Assembly: GCA_030447525.1 (NCBI GenBank)
Contig: JAUJOR010000005.1
Location: 1-64,000, forward strand
Length of the DNA: 64,000 bases
Origin: Chloroflexota bacterium
Lineage (GTDB): Bacteria > Chloroflexota > UBA11872 > UBA12225
Direction: 5' to 3'
Shown here piece after piece: positions 1-7,111 of the stretch; position 1 is the first letter of the stretch; the number at the start of each line of letters is the position of its first letter. Position numbers and translations under genes: made by a program. The notes under the pieces were generated by a model, which saw nothing but the letters and a program-made list of their open reading frames with translations, did no database searches and was not told where the DNA came from.

Positions 1-663
1 GCCGAGCGCCTCGACCGGCGCGCCGCCCGAGTGGGAGGGCGGAGGGGGTGGGGGACCTGCAGTCATGCCAGCACCATTCCCGTCGTGATCGGCCGTTCGA
101 GCCACCCCCGGCAACGGCACGGCTCGTGCGTAGAACCGGCCGATGCGCCGATCGTTGCCGATGAGCGCCGTGCGCCCTGTCCTCGTCGTGGACGACGAAG
201 GGCCGGTGCGTGGGTTCGTGGCACTGGCGCTGGCCCTGGAGGGCTACGCGGTGGTGGAGGCGCCCGACGGGACCGCCGCCCTGGCGCGGGTGCACGAGAC
301 GCCGCCCTGTCTAATCCTGCTGGACATGCGCATGCCGGTCATGGACGGCTGGGAGTTCGCCCGGCGCTACCGGGCCCTGCCCGGCCCGCACGCGCCGATC
401 GTCTGCCTCACGGCCGCGGCCACCGAGGCGGACGCGGCGGCCCGCGGCACCCAGATCGGCGCCGTCGCCAGCCTGAGCAAGCCCTTCGACCTGGACGACC
501 TGCTCGTCGTGGTGGGCCGCTACGGCCCGCCACCCGGTGGGCCACCGGACGCTTCTGAGTAGGAACGTGGTCGCTCCCGTGTGCGGACGTGTGACGGGTG
601 CCAGAGGGGCGGGGCGACGAACCCATACACGCCGCCCCACCCCCGCCCGAAGCGGGCCGCCGG
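1..663 (+). repeat. Direct repeat copy A (copy B at 46827-47530)
   Basis: This stretch, which starts at the window edge, matches 46827-47530 almost base for base: the same untranslated leader, a response regulator gene and the GC-rich tail after its stop (both copies end in CCCGAAGCGGGCCGCCGG). Copy A lacks about 30 bases just before the gene, including the AAAGGGG ribosome site present in copy B. The two copies are in the same orientation about 46.8 kb apart, so recombination between them could excise or duplicate everything in between. Confidence 0.85.
143..562 (+). CDS. Stand-alone receiver-domain response regulator (copy A)
   Basis: A single receiver domain of 139 residues with no output domain. 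It shows the acidic pocket VVDDE near residue 14, the phosphoacceptor Asp in LLDMRMPVMDGW, the conserved Thr in CLTAAA and the Lys in SLSKPFDLDDLL. Such CheY/Spo0F-like proteins act by phosphotransfer or protein contact in the cytoplasm. The start at 143 is chosen by alignment with copy B (47001-47429, about 85 percent identical by eye). An in-frame ATG at 161 is possible, because copy A has lost the Shine-Dalgarno sequence seen in copy B and may be poorly translated. No kinase lies next to it. Similar stand-alone receivers occur at 18170 and 18795. Confidence 0.85.
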   Translation: MRRSLPMSAVRPVLVVDDEGPVRGFVALALALEGYAVVEAPDGTAALARVHETPPCLILLDMRMPVMDGWEFARRYRALPGPHAPIVCLTAAATEADAAARGTQIGAVASLSKPFDLDDLLVVVGRYGPPPGGPPDASE

Positions 664-876
664 AAGGAGGCACCGACGCTGGCTGAGGGGCATCACTCCC
701 CTCCCAGACAACGGGAGCCCGCTCCACTATGGGACGCCCGCCGGAGCCCACCAGACGGGCGAGCGGGAACGACTAGAAGGATTAGCTCTACCCCACACGG
801 ACCCGGGACGGGCGCCAGAGGGCGGGGCATGTGTGGCCCCGCCGTCTGGCGCCCGTCCGAAAGGGGGTGGGCCGCG
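563..876. other. Gene-free stretch with a long hairpin
   Basis: Holds the tail of the direct repeat (to 663), then non-coding GC-rich DNA. The only structured feature is the hairpin at 806-858. The sequence CTCTACCCCACACGG before the hairpin recurs near 1459-1473, so the two gaps share a short repeat of unknown role. Confidence 0.5.
806..858. terminator. 23-bp inverted repeat, probable transcription terminator or RNA hairpin
   Basis: Arms 806-828 and 836-858 are complementary at 22 of 23 positions, with a 7-base loop (ATGTGTG). It lies 18 bases past the stop of the leftward gene 877-1104, which suits a terminator. There is no T-run on either strand, so a classical intrinsic terminator is uncertain. 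Confidence 0.5.
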
Positions 877-1104
877 TCAGCGGCCCGGCTGGAGCACTTT
901 GTGGAAGAGGGCCAGGAGCAGGAACGTGGGCGGCCACTGGCCCACGAAGAGGCTCCAGTCGCGCCGGCCAGCGAGGAAGAGCGTGGCCGAGGCCAGGATC
1001 GAGGCGATCGCCGCCCAGTACCACACCTGCGCCGGCACGCGGTCGGTGACCCGGAAGTACTCCTGCTGCGTGTGCTCGGCGGTCTCGGCAGTGCTCATGG
1101 TCAT
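877..1104 (-). CDS. Small two-helix membrane protein, unknown function
   Basis: A 75-residue protein. The N-terminal 25 residues are polar (MTMSTAETAEHTQQEYFRVT), followed by two hydrophobic helices (about residues 27-45 and 52-70) separated by a short charged turn (AGRRDW). It is therefore probably a small integral membrane protein with a cytoplasmic N-terminus. AAGGAG lies five bases before the ATG at 1104; a second ATG two codons later is less well spaced. I recognise no family with a known role. It is monocistronic as far as can be seen and is followed by the 806-858 hairpin. Confidence 0.75.
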   Translation of the reverse strand: MTMSTAETAEHTQQEYFRVTDRVPAQVWYWAAIASILASATLFLAGRRDWSLFVGQWPPTFLLLALFHKVLQPGR

Positions 1105-1862
1105 AGAGGCTCCTTATTAGTACTGCGCTGCGGTCATGGTTCGGCGGTGCCATGCTCCTCCTCCTGCAAGAGGAGGGTGTGGTGTGCCCCACTGGGGCCG
1201 CCGGTCCTTAGCACAGGCCGTGCCAGTCGGCGGCCCCGCGGCGAGCCGCCACGAGGGCGCGCGGCCGGACGGAGACACGGGTCGGCGCTGGACGCCCCCG
1301 CGCTGCTCAAGGGAGGCATCGAGGTCCGGTGGGCAGAGGCTCTCGGCGCGGGGAGGCGTGCATCGACTCAGATGGGCCACCCCGCCTCAGCGACCCCCGG
1401 AGCCCCTCCTGCACCTGGTGGCACTGCGCCACCTCACGGCAGCGATGGGGCAAATAACCTCTACCCCACACGGTGGCGGGAGGGGTGCCGCCTCACCCGG
1501 CCGCCAGGTCGCCGAGCACCTCCCAACGCACCGGCGGCCTGGCCACGGCGCCCTCGTCGTGTTGACGGGCGCCGGCGTGGCGGCATCAGCTGGGCTGCTA
1601 CAGTCCCCGTGTCTCCCCATCGGGGCGAGACTGGACGATAGGACACCCCCCCGCCTGCCGCGGTAGTGGGAGACCCGAAGAACCTGAGAGGGCCTCCCGT
1701 GTGGGAGGCCCTCTCAGTGGTGTGTGGTGGAGATGCGGGGCGAGTGGAACGCCGCGCGGCCGGGGCCGAGCGGTGCCTTTCCCCGCATCTTCCGGAGCTT
1801 GGCGCGCACGGCCCACGTTGCCTAAGAGTCCACCGCCACTATCCTCGCCCCGCTGCTCCCGC
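1105..1862. other. Gene-free stretch
   Basis: I see no supported gene here: long open frames on both strands are low-complexity GC artefacts without ribosome sites. It contains the perfect hairpin at 1684-1717 and a copy of the CTCTACCCCACACGG motif at about 1459-1473. Confidence 0.5.
1684..1717. terminator. Perfect 15-bp hairpin with GTGT loop
   Basis: Arms 1684-1698 and 1703-1717 are perfectly complementary around a GTGT tetraloop. It lies about 145 bases past the stop of the leftward gene 1863-2279, so it may terminate that transcript. No U-tract follows. Confidence 0.55.
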
Positions 1863-2279
1863 TCAGCGACCGCCTTCGGCACTGGCCGCCAGCTTCAGCG
1901 CGGCGTCGAGTTCCGCCTGGGTCATGCCCCGCGCCTTGAGCCACCGATCGGTGGGCGTGTTCTTGTCGGCCTCGTAGTCGTTCCGGATCTTAATCGCCTC
2001 GAGGATGGCGCGGTTCTGCGGCTGTGGCTGCGGCGGCTGTGGCTGCTGTCCCCCAAGGGTGCCGCTCGACGCGCTGCTTTCGGCTCCCGCGGCCGACTGC
2101 ATGAATTCTCGCGGCGCCTCCTGGCCCGGATCGGGCGCGCCGATCCCCATCGCGTGCTGACGGAAGGCATCCCAGTCCGTCGGGTTCTGCCCGTTGCTCG
2201 TGCGCCCGCGTTGCCATTCCTGAATCTGGCTACGGATGTTCGGGTTCTGTTGCTCGAGGTCACTTAGGGCCGCTGGCAT
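1863..2279 (-). CDS. Hypothetical hydrophilic protein
   Basis: A 138-residue soluble protein rich in Gln, Pro and Ala. A middle low-complexity PQPPQPQPQ stretch separates an N-terminal part (MPAALSDLEQQNPNIR) from a charged C-terminal helix (DRWLKARGMTQAELDAALKL). The C-terminal helix resembles a helix-turn-helix turn (MTQAELDAAL) but is too short to call. AAGGAGG lies six bases before the ATG at 2279, and the whole frame has good codon use, so I consider it a real gene. No signal peptide or membrane helix is visible. Function unknown. Confidence 0.65.
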   Translation of the reverse strand: MPAALSDLEQQNPNIRSQIQEWQRGRTSNGQNPTDWDAFRQHAMGIGAPDPGQEAPREFMQSAAGAESSASSGTLGGQQPQPPQPQPQNRAILEAIKIRNDYEADKNTPTDRWLKARGMTQAELDAALKLAASAEGGR

Positions 2280-2421
2280 CTTACGCCTCCTTCGGGTTCA
2301 CGGGTGATGTGGCCAGCGCCTGGGCTCCTCCAGTAAGAGAGCGGCGGCCATGGGTGGAGCGCACACGCTGGTCGGCGGCAGTAGGCCGACCAGCTAAAGC
2401 GAGCAAGATGGGTGCCAGAGC

Positions 2422-2734
2422 GGGTCACGTGCACATGCCGGGAAATCTGTACGGTAACGAGGTGGCACCGCTGAAGAGGCCCGCGCGGCGCGCCGCGTTC
2501 ATCGGGGACGAGCCGTGCCGGCGCCGCGCTGAAGAGGCCCGCGCGGCGCGCCGCGCTCATCGGGGACGAGCCGTGCCGGCGCCGCGTGGAAGGCACCCGG
2601 TCGGGCCACCGCCAAGGGGCGACCGCTGCCGCGTCCCTGAGGCACTGTGCCCTGTCCCTGATCTGGGAGGGCGCCCGATCTCGGGTGGCTCGCCTTCCCT
2701 AGCGTACAAAATTCCCGGAATGTGCAAGTAACCC
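2422..2734. mobile_element. Tn3-derived inverted-repeat miniature element (TIME-like), 313 bp
   Basis: Both ends (2422-2459 and 2697-2734) are 38-bp inverted repeats of Tn3 type: outer end GGGT, inner end TAACG or TAGGG. Each matches 34 of 38 positions of the termini of the complete Tn3-family transposon at 40527-44540. The interior has no gene, only a tandem repeat. Such TIMEs are known to be moved in trans by Tn3-family transposases. No 5-bp target duplication is present: left flank AGAGC, right flank GCTAA. The right end abuts a transposase fragment in frame. Confidence 0.8.
2470..2585. repeat. Two tandem copies of a 58-bp unit
   Basis: Units at 2470-2527 and 2528-2585 are identical except for one base (GCGTTC against GCGCTC). 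They fill the interior of the miniature element at 2422-2734. Each unit contains GC-rich palindromic blocks (GGCGCGCC and GCCGGCGCCGC). Confidence 0.85.
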
Positions 2735-2737
2735 GCT

Positions 2738-3124
2738 AACGTCCAGCACCCGACCTACCAGGCCATGGCCGAGCTCGGGAAGGGGTACAAGACCCTCTTT
2801 CTGTGCGACTACTTGCGACTGCCCGACCTGCGGCGCGAGATCCACGAGGGGCTCAACGTCGTCGAGACCTGGAACAGCGCCAACGGCTTCATCTTCTACG
2901 GGCGCTCCGGCGAGTTCGCGACCAACCAGCGCGAGGACGCCGAGGTGGCCATGCTCTGCCTTCACCTCCTCCAGATCTCCCTGGTCTCCATCAACACGCT
3001 GATGATCCAGCGCGTGCTGGCGGCACCAGACTGGGCAGAGCAACTGGCGGCCAACGACCTACGGGCCCTGACGCCGTTGATCTACAGCAACGTGAATCCG
3101 TACGGCCTTATCCGGCTCACATGA
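2738..3124 (+). pseudogene. tnpA: Tn3-family transposase, C-terminal fragment
   Basis: The last 128 codons of a Tn3-type TnpA. The frame is open from 2738 ([19 protein letters not shown]) to the stop at 3122-3124. Family blocks are clear: [42 protein letters not shown] and [12 protein letters not shown]. The N-terminal 850 or so residues are missing, because the frame is cut exactly at the right end of the miniature element (2734). The fragment differs from both other TnpA proteins in the window, so it is a relic of a third Tn3 transposon. Confidence 0.85.
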
Positions 3125-3271
3125 GCCAGCGGCTCCGGATCGAGGATGAAGCCGTGGCGTAGTCGCGATTGCGTCTGATGTCACGCAGGTATGTAAAGGG
3201 GATTGTCAATTTAACCCACTTGGCAGAGGCGGGTGGGCAGCTGAGGGCGTGGTGGAGAGGTCTCGGCGTAT

Positions 3272-4158
3272 TCAGGCAGCGGCTTGGAGCCCCGTGACCT
3301 CACGCCAAGCAGCGAAGCGGGTCTGCAGCAACTGGCGGTACTCGGGGGCGGAGAAGAGGTGCCGGCGGGGGCGGAAGTGGTCCGAGATGGAACCGAAGGG
3401 AGCGAGGAACTGCTGCGCGTGCGCCGGCGACTTGAAGCGCTGGAGCACCCGTTCTCGTCGGCGGGTCGGCCGGTGCGAGTTCTCCGCCCGGTTGTTGAGG
3501 CCTTTATGCCGCCGGTGCTCCACCTCGGGGAGCACGCGTCGGAGGGCGGGCGGGTAGCTGGCCAGTTTGTCGGTGATCACCACCCGCGGCTCGTATCCGC
3601 TCCCATCGACCAGGCGGCGCAGGAACGCCTCTGCTGCCTCTTGGTTGCGCCGCTCCTGGACCAGGATGTCGAGCACGATCCGTTCCTGGTCCACCGCCCG
3701 CCACAGCCAGTGTTTCCTCCCGTTGATCTTGAGCTGCACCTCGTCGAGGTGCCATTTGTCGCCCGAGCGGGGACGGCGCCGCCGCAGCCGCTCGGCAAAT
3801 ACCGGGCCGAACTTCCGGCACCACTGGCGGATCGTCTCGTAGCTGACGGCGATCCCGCGCTCCGCCAGCACCTCCTCGACGTCCCGGTAGCTGGTGCGAA
3901 AATGGACCATTCTCACCCGGGATGGTGACGGCGAGCCGTCGGTACGACTCAGGAGGAAGCGGTAGTACAGCCACACGGCGTGGCTAATGATCTGGTGCGA
4001 AAATGGACCATTCTCACCCGGGATGGTGACGGCGAGCCGTCGGTACGACTCAGGAGGAAGCGGTAGTACAGCCACACGGCGTGGCTAATGATCTCGGCCG
4101 GGAAGCGGTGCCGACGGTACACCACCACGGCGGCGGGGGCGGAGGCGTCATGGCTCAT
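3272..4158 (-). pseudogene. IS6-family transposase, disrupted by tandem duplication
   Basis: The gene starts at 4158 (MSHDASAPAAVVVYRRHRF) and shows the family blocks IISHAVWLYYRFLLS, HLDEVQLKI, VVITDKLASYPPA and NNRAENSHRPTRRRER, which include the D, D and E catalytic residues. Compared with the intact copy at 48610-49317, an 18-codon foreign insert (RTDGSPSPSRVRMVHFRT) follows FLLS, and the whole segment is duplicated in tandem. The 101-bp unit is not a multiple of three, so the N-terminus is out of frame with the catalytic part. A frame opening at 4075 covers the catalytic region but starts with an unrelated peptide. Confidence 0.85.
3891..4092. repeat. 101-bp tandem duplication inside IS6-type transposase
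   Basis: Units 3891-3991 and 3992-4092 are identical. Each contains about 57 bases not found at this place in the other IS6-type copies (from GGTGCGAAAATGGACC to CGGTACGACT) plus the codons for IISHAVWLYYRFLLS. The perfect identity indicates a recent event. Confidence 0.9.
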
Positions 4159-4200
4159 GGCCTCATCGTACCGAGCCCCTTGCCTTAAGCTGACAATCCC

Positions 4201-4408
4201 ACTTGACGAGCTGTTCCATGGTCTCGGGGGCGTTGTCGGCCAGGACGCCGGCGTTGCCGAAGCTCAGCCACTTGGAGAACCCGTGGAAGGCCTCCACGCG
4301 GTTGGTGACCGCGGTGATCCCCTCGCGCAGCTCCGGCTCGGACAGGTAGCGCAGGAGCACGATGGTGCGGATGGCGCGGCCGAGCTCCCGGAACGCCCGG
4401 TAGGCCTT
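4201..4408 (-). pseudogene. tnpA: Tn3-family transposase fragment
   Basis: About 69 codons on the reverse strand read KAYRAFRELGRAIRT, LLRYLSEPELREGI, TNRVEAFHGFSKWLSFG, VLADNAPETMEQLVKW, a conserved stretch of the C-terminal third of Tn3-type transposases. Its 5' end is cut by the inverted-repeat element at 4409-4702 and its 3' end by the IS6-type copy at 4200. It belongs to a different Tn3 subgroup from the fragment at 2738-3124. Confidence 0.8.
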
Positions 4409-4702
4409 GGGCTAGGGACCATGCGACCAGGGGCAAAGTAGAGCGTCGTCGTGGGCCGCACGGAGAGGCTCGTCGCCTGGCCCTGCGACCAGAAGTACCG
4501 ACCCCCGTTCCCGAGGCGGCATTTGCGGCCCGCGGGCGCCTGGAAGCGCTCCGAAAGGGGGTACCTCTTCCCTGGAGCGGGGCGCCGGGGCGGCGCAGCG
4601 GGACGCGAGAGTTCCGCCACCGACACTTCTCGGCACTCTGAGGGCCGCTGTACGGCTCACCGGCTGGCCCTACTTTGCCCCTGGTCGCACGGTCCCTAGC
4701 CC
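4409..4702. mobile_element. Non-autonomous inverted-repeat element, 294 bp
   Basis: Ends 4409-4441 and 4670-4702 are inverted repeats with one mismatch in 33 (GGGCTAGGGACC[A/G]TGCG...). The similarity continues six bases outward as GGCCTT on the left and AAGGCC on the right. The interior has no gene. The GGG start and roughly 38-bp repeat recall Tn3-type ends, but the inner end is AAAGTAG, so the family is uncertain. It interrupts a Tn3 transposase fragment. Confidence 0.7.
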
Positions 4703-5043
4703 AAGGCCCACGAGGAGCGATTGTCCTACCGCGCCGGCTCCGTGGACCGTGCCGCCCAGCGCGCCTGAGGAACTCCGTGCCTTCGCCACCTTGAGCAGCG
4801 ACCCGGCGTACCCCTTCGCCCCGACCGTGCCCTGTGCGTTTGGGGCGTGGCTGCCACCTTAACCAGGGCCTCCCGCCTCGCCGTCGTTGAGCGCCCGCCG
4901 CCCGCGGCGGGCGCTCATCAGACAGTGCGGGCGGATGCGAAAGCGGGCAAACTGACGCACTCCAAGATACCCCGCCCGGTGCCAGGCCAGGAGGCGACCC
5001 TCACCGCACCTCGTCGCCGAGCGGGGCGGCCCCGCGATGCTCG
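4703..5043. other. Gene-poor stretch with coding-like remnant and palindrome
   Basis: A short rightward frame with good codon bias ends at about 4862 (PEELRAFATLSSDPAYPF and following, to LPP stop); it has no start and looks like a C-terminal gene remnant of unknown origin. The perfect palindrome 4888-4917 follows. No other feature is supported. Confidence 0.4.
4888..4917. terminator. Perfect 14-bp palindrome, probable terminator or REP-like hairpin
   Basis: Arms 4888-4901 (TGAGCGCCCGCCGC) and 4904-4917 are perfectly complementary with a CC spacer. It lies about 130 bases past the stop of the leftward gene 5044-5388. No T-run follows. Confidence 0.5.
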
Positions 5044-5388
5044 TCACGCGGGCCAGTCGAGGCGCTGCACGAGCGCCTTTGCCCGGTAGTAGTTGAGCAG
5101 CACCGCGACCACGCGCTCCAGCCGCTGCACGCCGTCGGGCGCCGGGACGAGGTAGCGGGGGTTGGGCGTCACCTCGAAGTGGTCGTGGGCCCAGGCCAGC
5201 CCGGAGACGCAGAATCGGCAGTACGCCCACAGGCCCTCCAGGTCCCCCACCGCGGCGGCCTCGTGGTAGAACAGGAACCGGACCTGGGGCGCCCCCCCCG
5301 CCCCCTCGACGATCACGTAGGGCACGGCCGGCTCGACCTCGTGCCGAGTCGCGCGCGCCGGGTCCCCCTCCGCCAGCCGGCCGTCCAT
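5044..5388 (-). CDS. Hypothetical protein
   Basis: A 114-residue soluble protein starting MDGRLAEGDPARATRHEVE, with GGAGGAG six bases before the ATG. It contains an aromatic, Cys-containing helix (LEGLWAYCRFCVSGLAWAHD) and ends RLERVVAVLLNYYRAKALVQ. I recognise no domain. The same frame is open far upstream into the IstA/response-regulator chimera, but the ribosome site and codon quality support the internal start at 5388. The 230 bases upstream contain a coding-like remnant (RVLNDDLADTFHRWYPAV), suggesting another decayed gene. Confidence 0.65.
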   Translation of the reverse strand: MDGRLAEGDPARATRHEVEPAVPYVIVEGAGGAPQVRFLFYHEAAAVGDLEGLWAYCRFCVSGLAWAHDHFEVTPNPRYLVPAPDGVQRLERVVAVLLNYYRAKALVQRLDWPA

Positions 5389-5619
5389 CGCTGCTCCTCC
5401 CCCGATCCGCATGGTGCTCCGAGTCTGGCGGCCCGCGGGGCCGGCCAGCGTTGCCCCTTGGTTGCGCACGGGTGGGGGGATTGGAGGCTGGGAAGAACTG
5501 GGGGCGACGTGGCCGCCTGCTGGTCGACGGTGGGGCTGACCGCGGGGTACCAGCGGTGGAAGGTGTCGGCGAGGTCGTCGTTCAGCACGCGCGTGCGGAC
5601 CTAGAGCAGGACGGGCGCG

Positions 5620-5994
5620 CCGCGCGGCGTCCAGGCCGCTGATGATCTCGGTCTCGTCCCGCAGCGCGGAGATGATAATGATCGGGACATCCGAGAGCTC
5701 GCGCAGCCGGATGGCGGCCATCTCCATCCCCCGCGCCCGGTAGTCGGCGATCTCCTCCGCGTAGGGCGCCAGCGACGAGGTCTGCTGTGGCGGCAGCCGC
5801 CGGGGGAGCGTCGCCCCCACCAACTGGTGGAGCTCCGCAGCGGGCGGGAGGGGCCGGGTCACGTCCAGCAGGCCCTGCGCCTGCGCCCAGCGGCGGTACT
5901 TCGCAATCGTCCGGCGGTTGTAGTGCAACAACTGCATGCTGGCGCGGTCGCCCACGCCACTGCGCAGCACCCGCACCAGTTCGGCGATGTCCAT
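5620..5994 (-). pseudogene. istA: Chimera of IS21 IstA N-terminus and a response-regulator segment
   Basis: From the ATG at 5994 (AGGAG nine bases upstream) the frame encodes the DNA-binding N-terminus of an IS21-type transposase: MDIAELVRVLRSGVGDRASM, then LLHYNRRTIAKYRRWAQAQG. After GMEMAAIRL it changes abruptly into RELSDVPIIIISALRDETEI and ISGLDA, a receiver-domain segment nearly identical to the OmpR-type regulator at 62975-63778. After that the frame is meaningless. The join lies in the shared stretch CTGCGCGAGCTCTCGGA. The catalytic part of IstA and the whole of IstB are missing. Confidence 0.85.
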
Positions 5995-6188
5995 CGTGCT
6001 CAGTCTCCTGTACACCGGCGCCTCCCTCCCCGTTCGTCATCGGGAAGGAATGCTGCCGCACAGGAACGTCCCCGCCACTCCGCCCGCCGTGGTGCACCTT
6101 GGCCGACGACCGCTGGTGCAGCTTCGCCGGTTACCTCTGGTGCACCTTGGCCGACCCTACGTGGTGCACTCTACGCCGCTAACTGACA
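5700..6188 (-). mobile_element. IS21-family left end (remnant)
   Basis: Contains the IstA N-terminal coding region and, upstream of it, four phased repeats at 6090-6168. The outer tip is probably 6188 (reading inward TGTCAGTTAGCGG on the reverse strand). It is inserted in an integrase gene whose frame stops making sense at 6188. The right half of the element, with the DDE region and istB, is gone. Confidence 0.7.
6090..6168. repeat. Four TGGTGCA repeats spaced exactly 24 bp (IS21 terminal binding sites)
   Basis: TGGTGCA occurs at 6090, 6114, 6138 and 6162. The first and third extend identically to TGGTGCACCTTGGCCGAC. IS21-family elements are known to carry multiple internal repeats near each end for IstA binding; the exact 24-bp phase is about two helical turns plus three bases. 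Confidence 0.75.
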
Positions 6189-6702
6189 GCGTGGCCACCT
6201 CGCTGATCCGCAGGCCCGCCCAGTAGGCGAGGGCCACGACGGCGTCGAGCCGGCGCGAGTCCGCGCGCTCCAGGAGCACCCCGAGCACGTACCGCTGGTC
6301 GGCGGTCAGCTCGGTCGGCGCCAGGGCCACCACGGTCGGGCGCTCCACCCCGGCGGCGGGGTTCCGGCGCAGGAGCCCCTCGTCCACGGCCCAGCGCCCG
6401 AAGCGCCGGAGCACGCTGAGGGCCTTGCTCCGCGTGCGCGGCGCCCGGCCGGCCGTCTGCAGGTGCTCCAGGTAGCCACGGACGGCGGTCGCCGTGAGGA
6501 GCTCCATCCGGAACGGGCGGCCGCCGGGCCGCTGCGTGAGCCAGTGGACGAGGTCGCGCAGGACCGTCAGGTAGGCGGCGACCGTCTTCGGGTCGCGCCC
6601 GCCGAGGTGTCGGGCGAACGCCTCGAGTGGATCATCCGGGCCCGGGGCCTCGTGGGGGCGGCCCCGGCCAGGCGGCACGATCGTCAGGGGCGTCGCAGGC
6701 AT
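6189..6702 (-). pseudogene. Tyrosine recombinase/integrase, N-terminal part truncated by IS21
   Basis: About 171 codons from MPATPLTIVPPG. Contains the core-binding SAM-like domain (KTVAAYLTVLRDLVHWLTQ, TRSKALSVLRRFGRWAVDEG) and the start of the catalytic domain with the first conserved Arg in AYWAGLRISEVATL. The frame then enters the IS21 tip and ends VECTT stop. The missing catalytic residues (Lys, HxxR, His, Tyr) are absent here, but a free C-terminal integrase fragment with exactly those residues lies at 31342-31610. A GTG start at 6723 is also possible. Confidence 0.85.
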
Positions 6703-6933
6703 CGGTTCTCGGGGCTTTCCCACGGGTCAGAACGTTCTGCGACGAGTTTCGGCCCGCAACTCGCCCCGGCCGGTGCCGGTCGGTCAAGGAACGTCGTCGG
6801 ACGCGATGCCTCCAGCGGCGCAGGACTCGTCTGAGAAGGGACATTCTCGGACGAGCGTTCCACGACGAGTGCCGGGCGGTGCCCGCGGGGCGACGCTTAA
6901 CGGGGGTTTCCCCGCAATTGATGTCGGCCCCCC
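6703..6933. other. Non-coding stretch
   Basis: I see no gene or strong signal. It lies between the integrase start and two short gene remnants that follow on the other strand. Confidence 0.4.
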
Positions 6934-7047
6934 GTGATCCGCGCCCTCGCCGCGGCCCTCGGCGTCACCCCGGCGCAGGTCGCCGAGTTCCGCCCCAGCC
7001 TGGGCCTTCCGCCAGCGGCGGCACCGGAGGCCTCGGCCACTTCTTGA
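6934..7047 (+). pseudogene. C-terminal remnant of a small regulatory protein
   Basis: An open 37-codon tail reading IRALAAALGVTPAQVAEFRP then a Pro/Ala-rich end. The pattern resembles the last helices of XRE-type DNA-binding domains. The rest of the gene is missing and no ribosome site precedes the GTG. Identification is tentative. Confidence 0.4.
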
Positions 7048-7054
7048 TCACGGC

Positions 7055-7102
7055 ATGCCGGTCGAATTCCTCACCGACGCGCAGGTGGCGACCTACCGGG
7101 GT
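7055..7102 (+). pseudogene. tnpA: Tn3-family transposase, extreme N-terminal fragment
   Basis: Reads MPVEFLTDAQVATYRG, matching the start of the TnpA at 50712 (MPVEFLTEAQVAAYGRF) and then losing similarity. About 16 codons remain of a Tn3-type transposase close to the 50.6-55.3 kb transposon. Confidence 0.7.
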
Positions 7103-7111
7103 GGAGGCAGG

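Larger units (their letters stand above)
3199..4200 (-). mobile_element. IS6-type insertion sequence, copy 1 (degraded)
   Basis: Bounded by imperfect inverted repeats GGGATTGTCA(A/G) at 3199-3208 and 4191-4200 (revcomp of TGACAATCCC). The leftward transposase frame is broken by a 101-bp tandem duplication. The right end cuts a Tn3 transposase fragment at 4201. No 8-bp target duplication is visible (ATGTAAAG against ACTTGACG). Related copies are at 22009-22959 and 48537-49374. Confidence 0.75.

Noticed and set aside
598..1641. Long rightward open frame of 347 codons
   Set aside because: Low-complexity Arg/Pro/Gly sequence, overlaps the supported leftward gene 877-1104 and a hairpin; no ribosome site.
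6090..6168. CRISPR array
   Set aside because: Repeats are only 7-18 bases at 24-bp spacing, four copies, at an IS21 end; explained as transposase binding sites.
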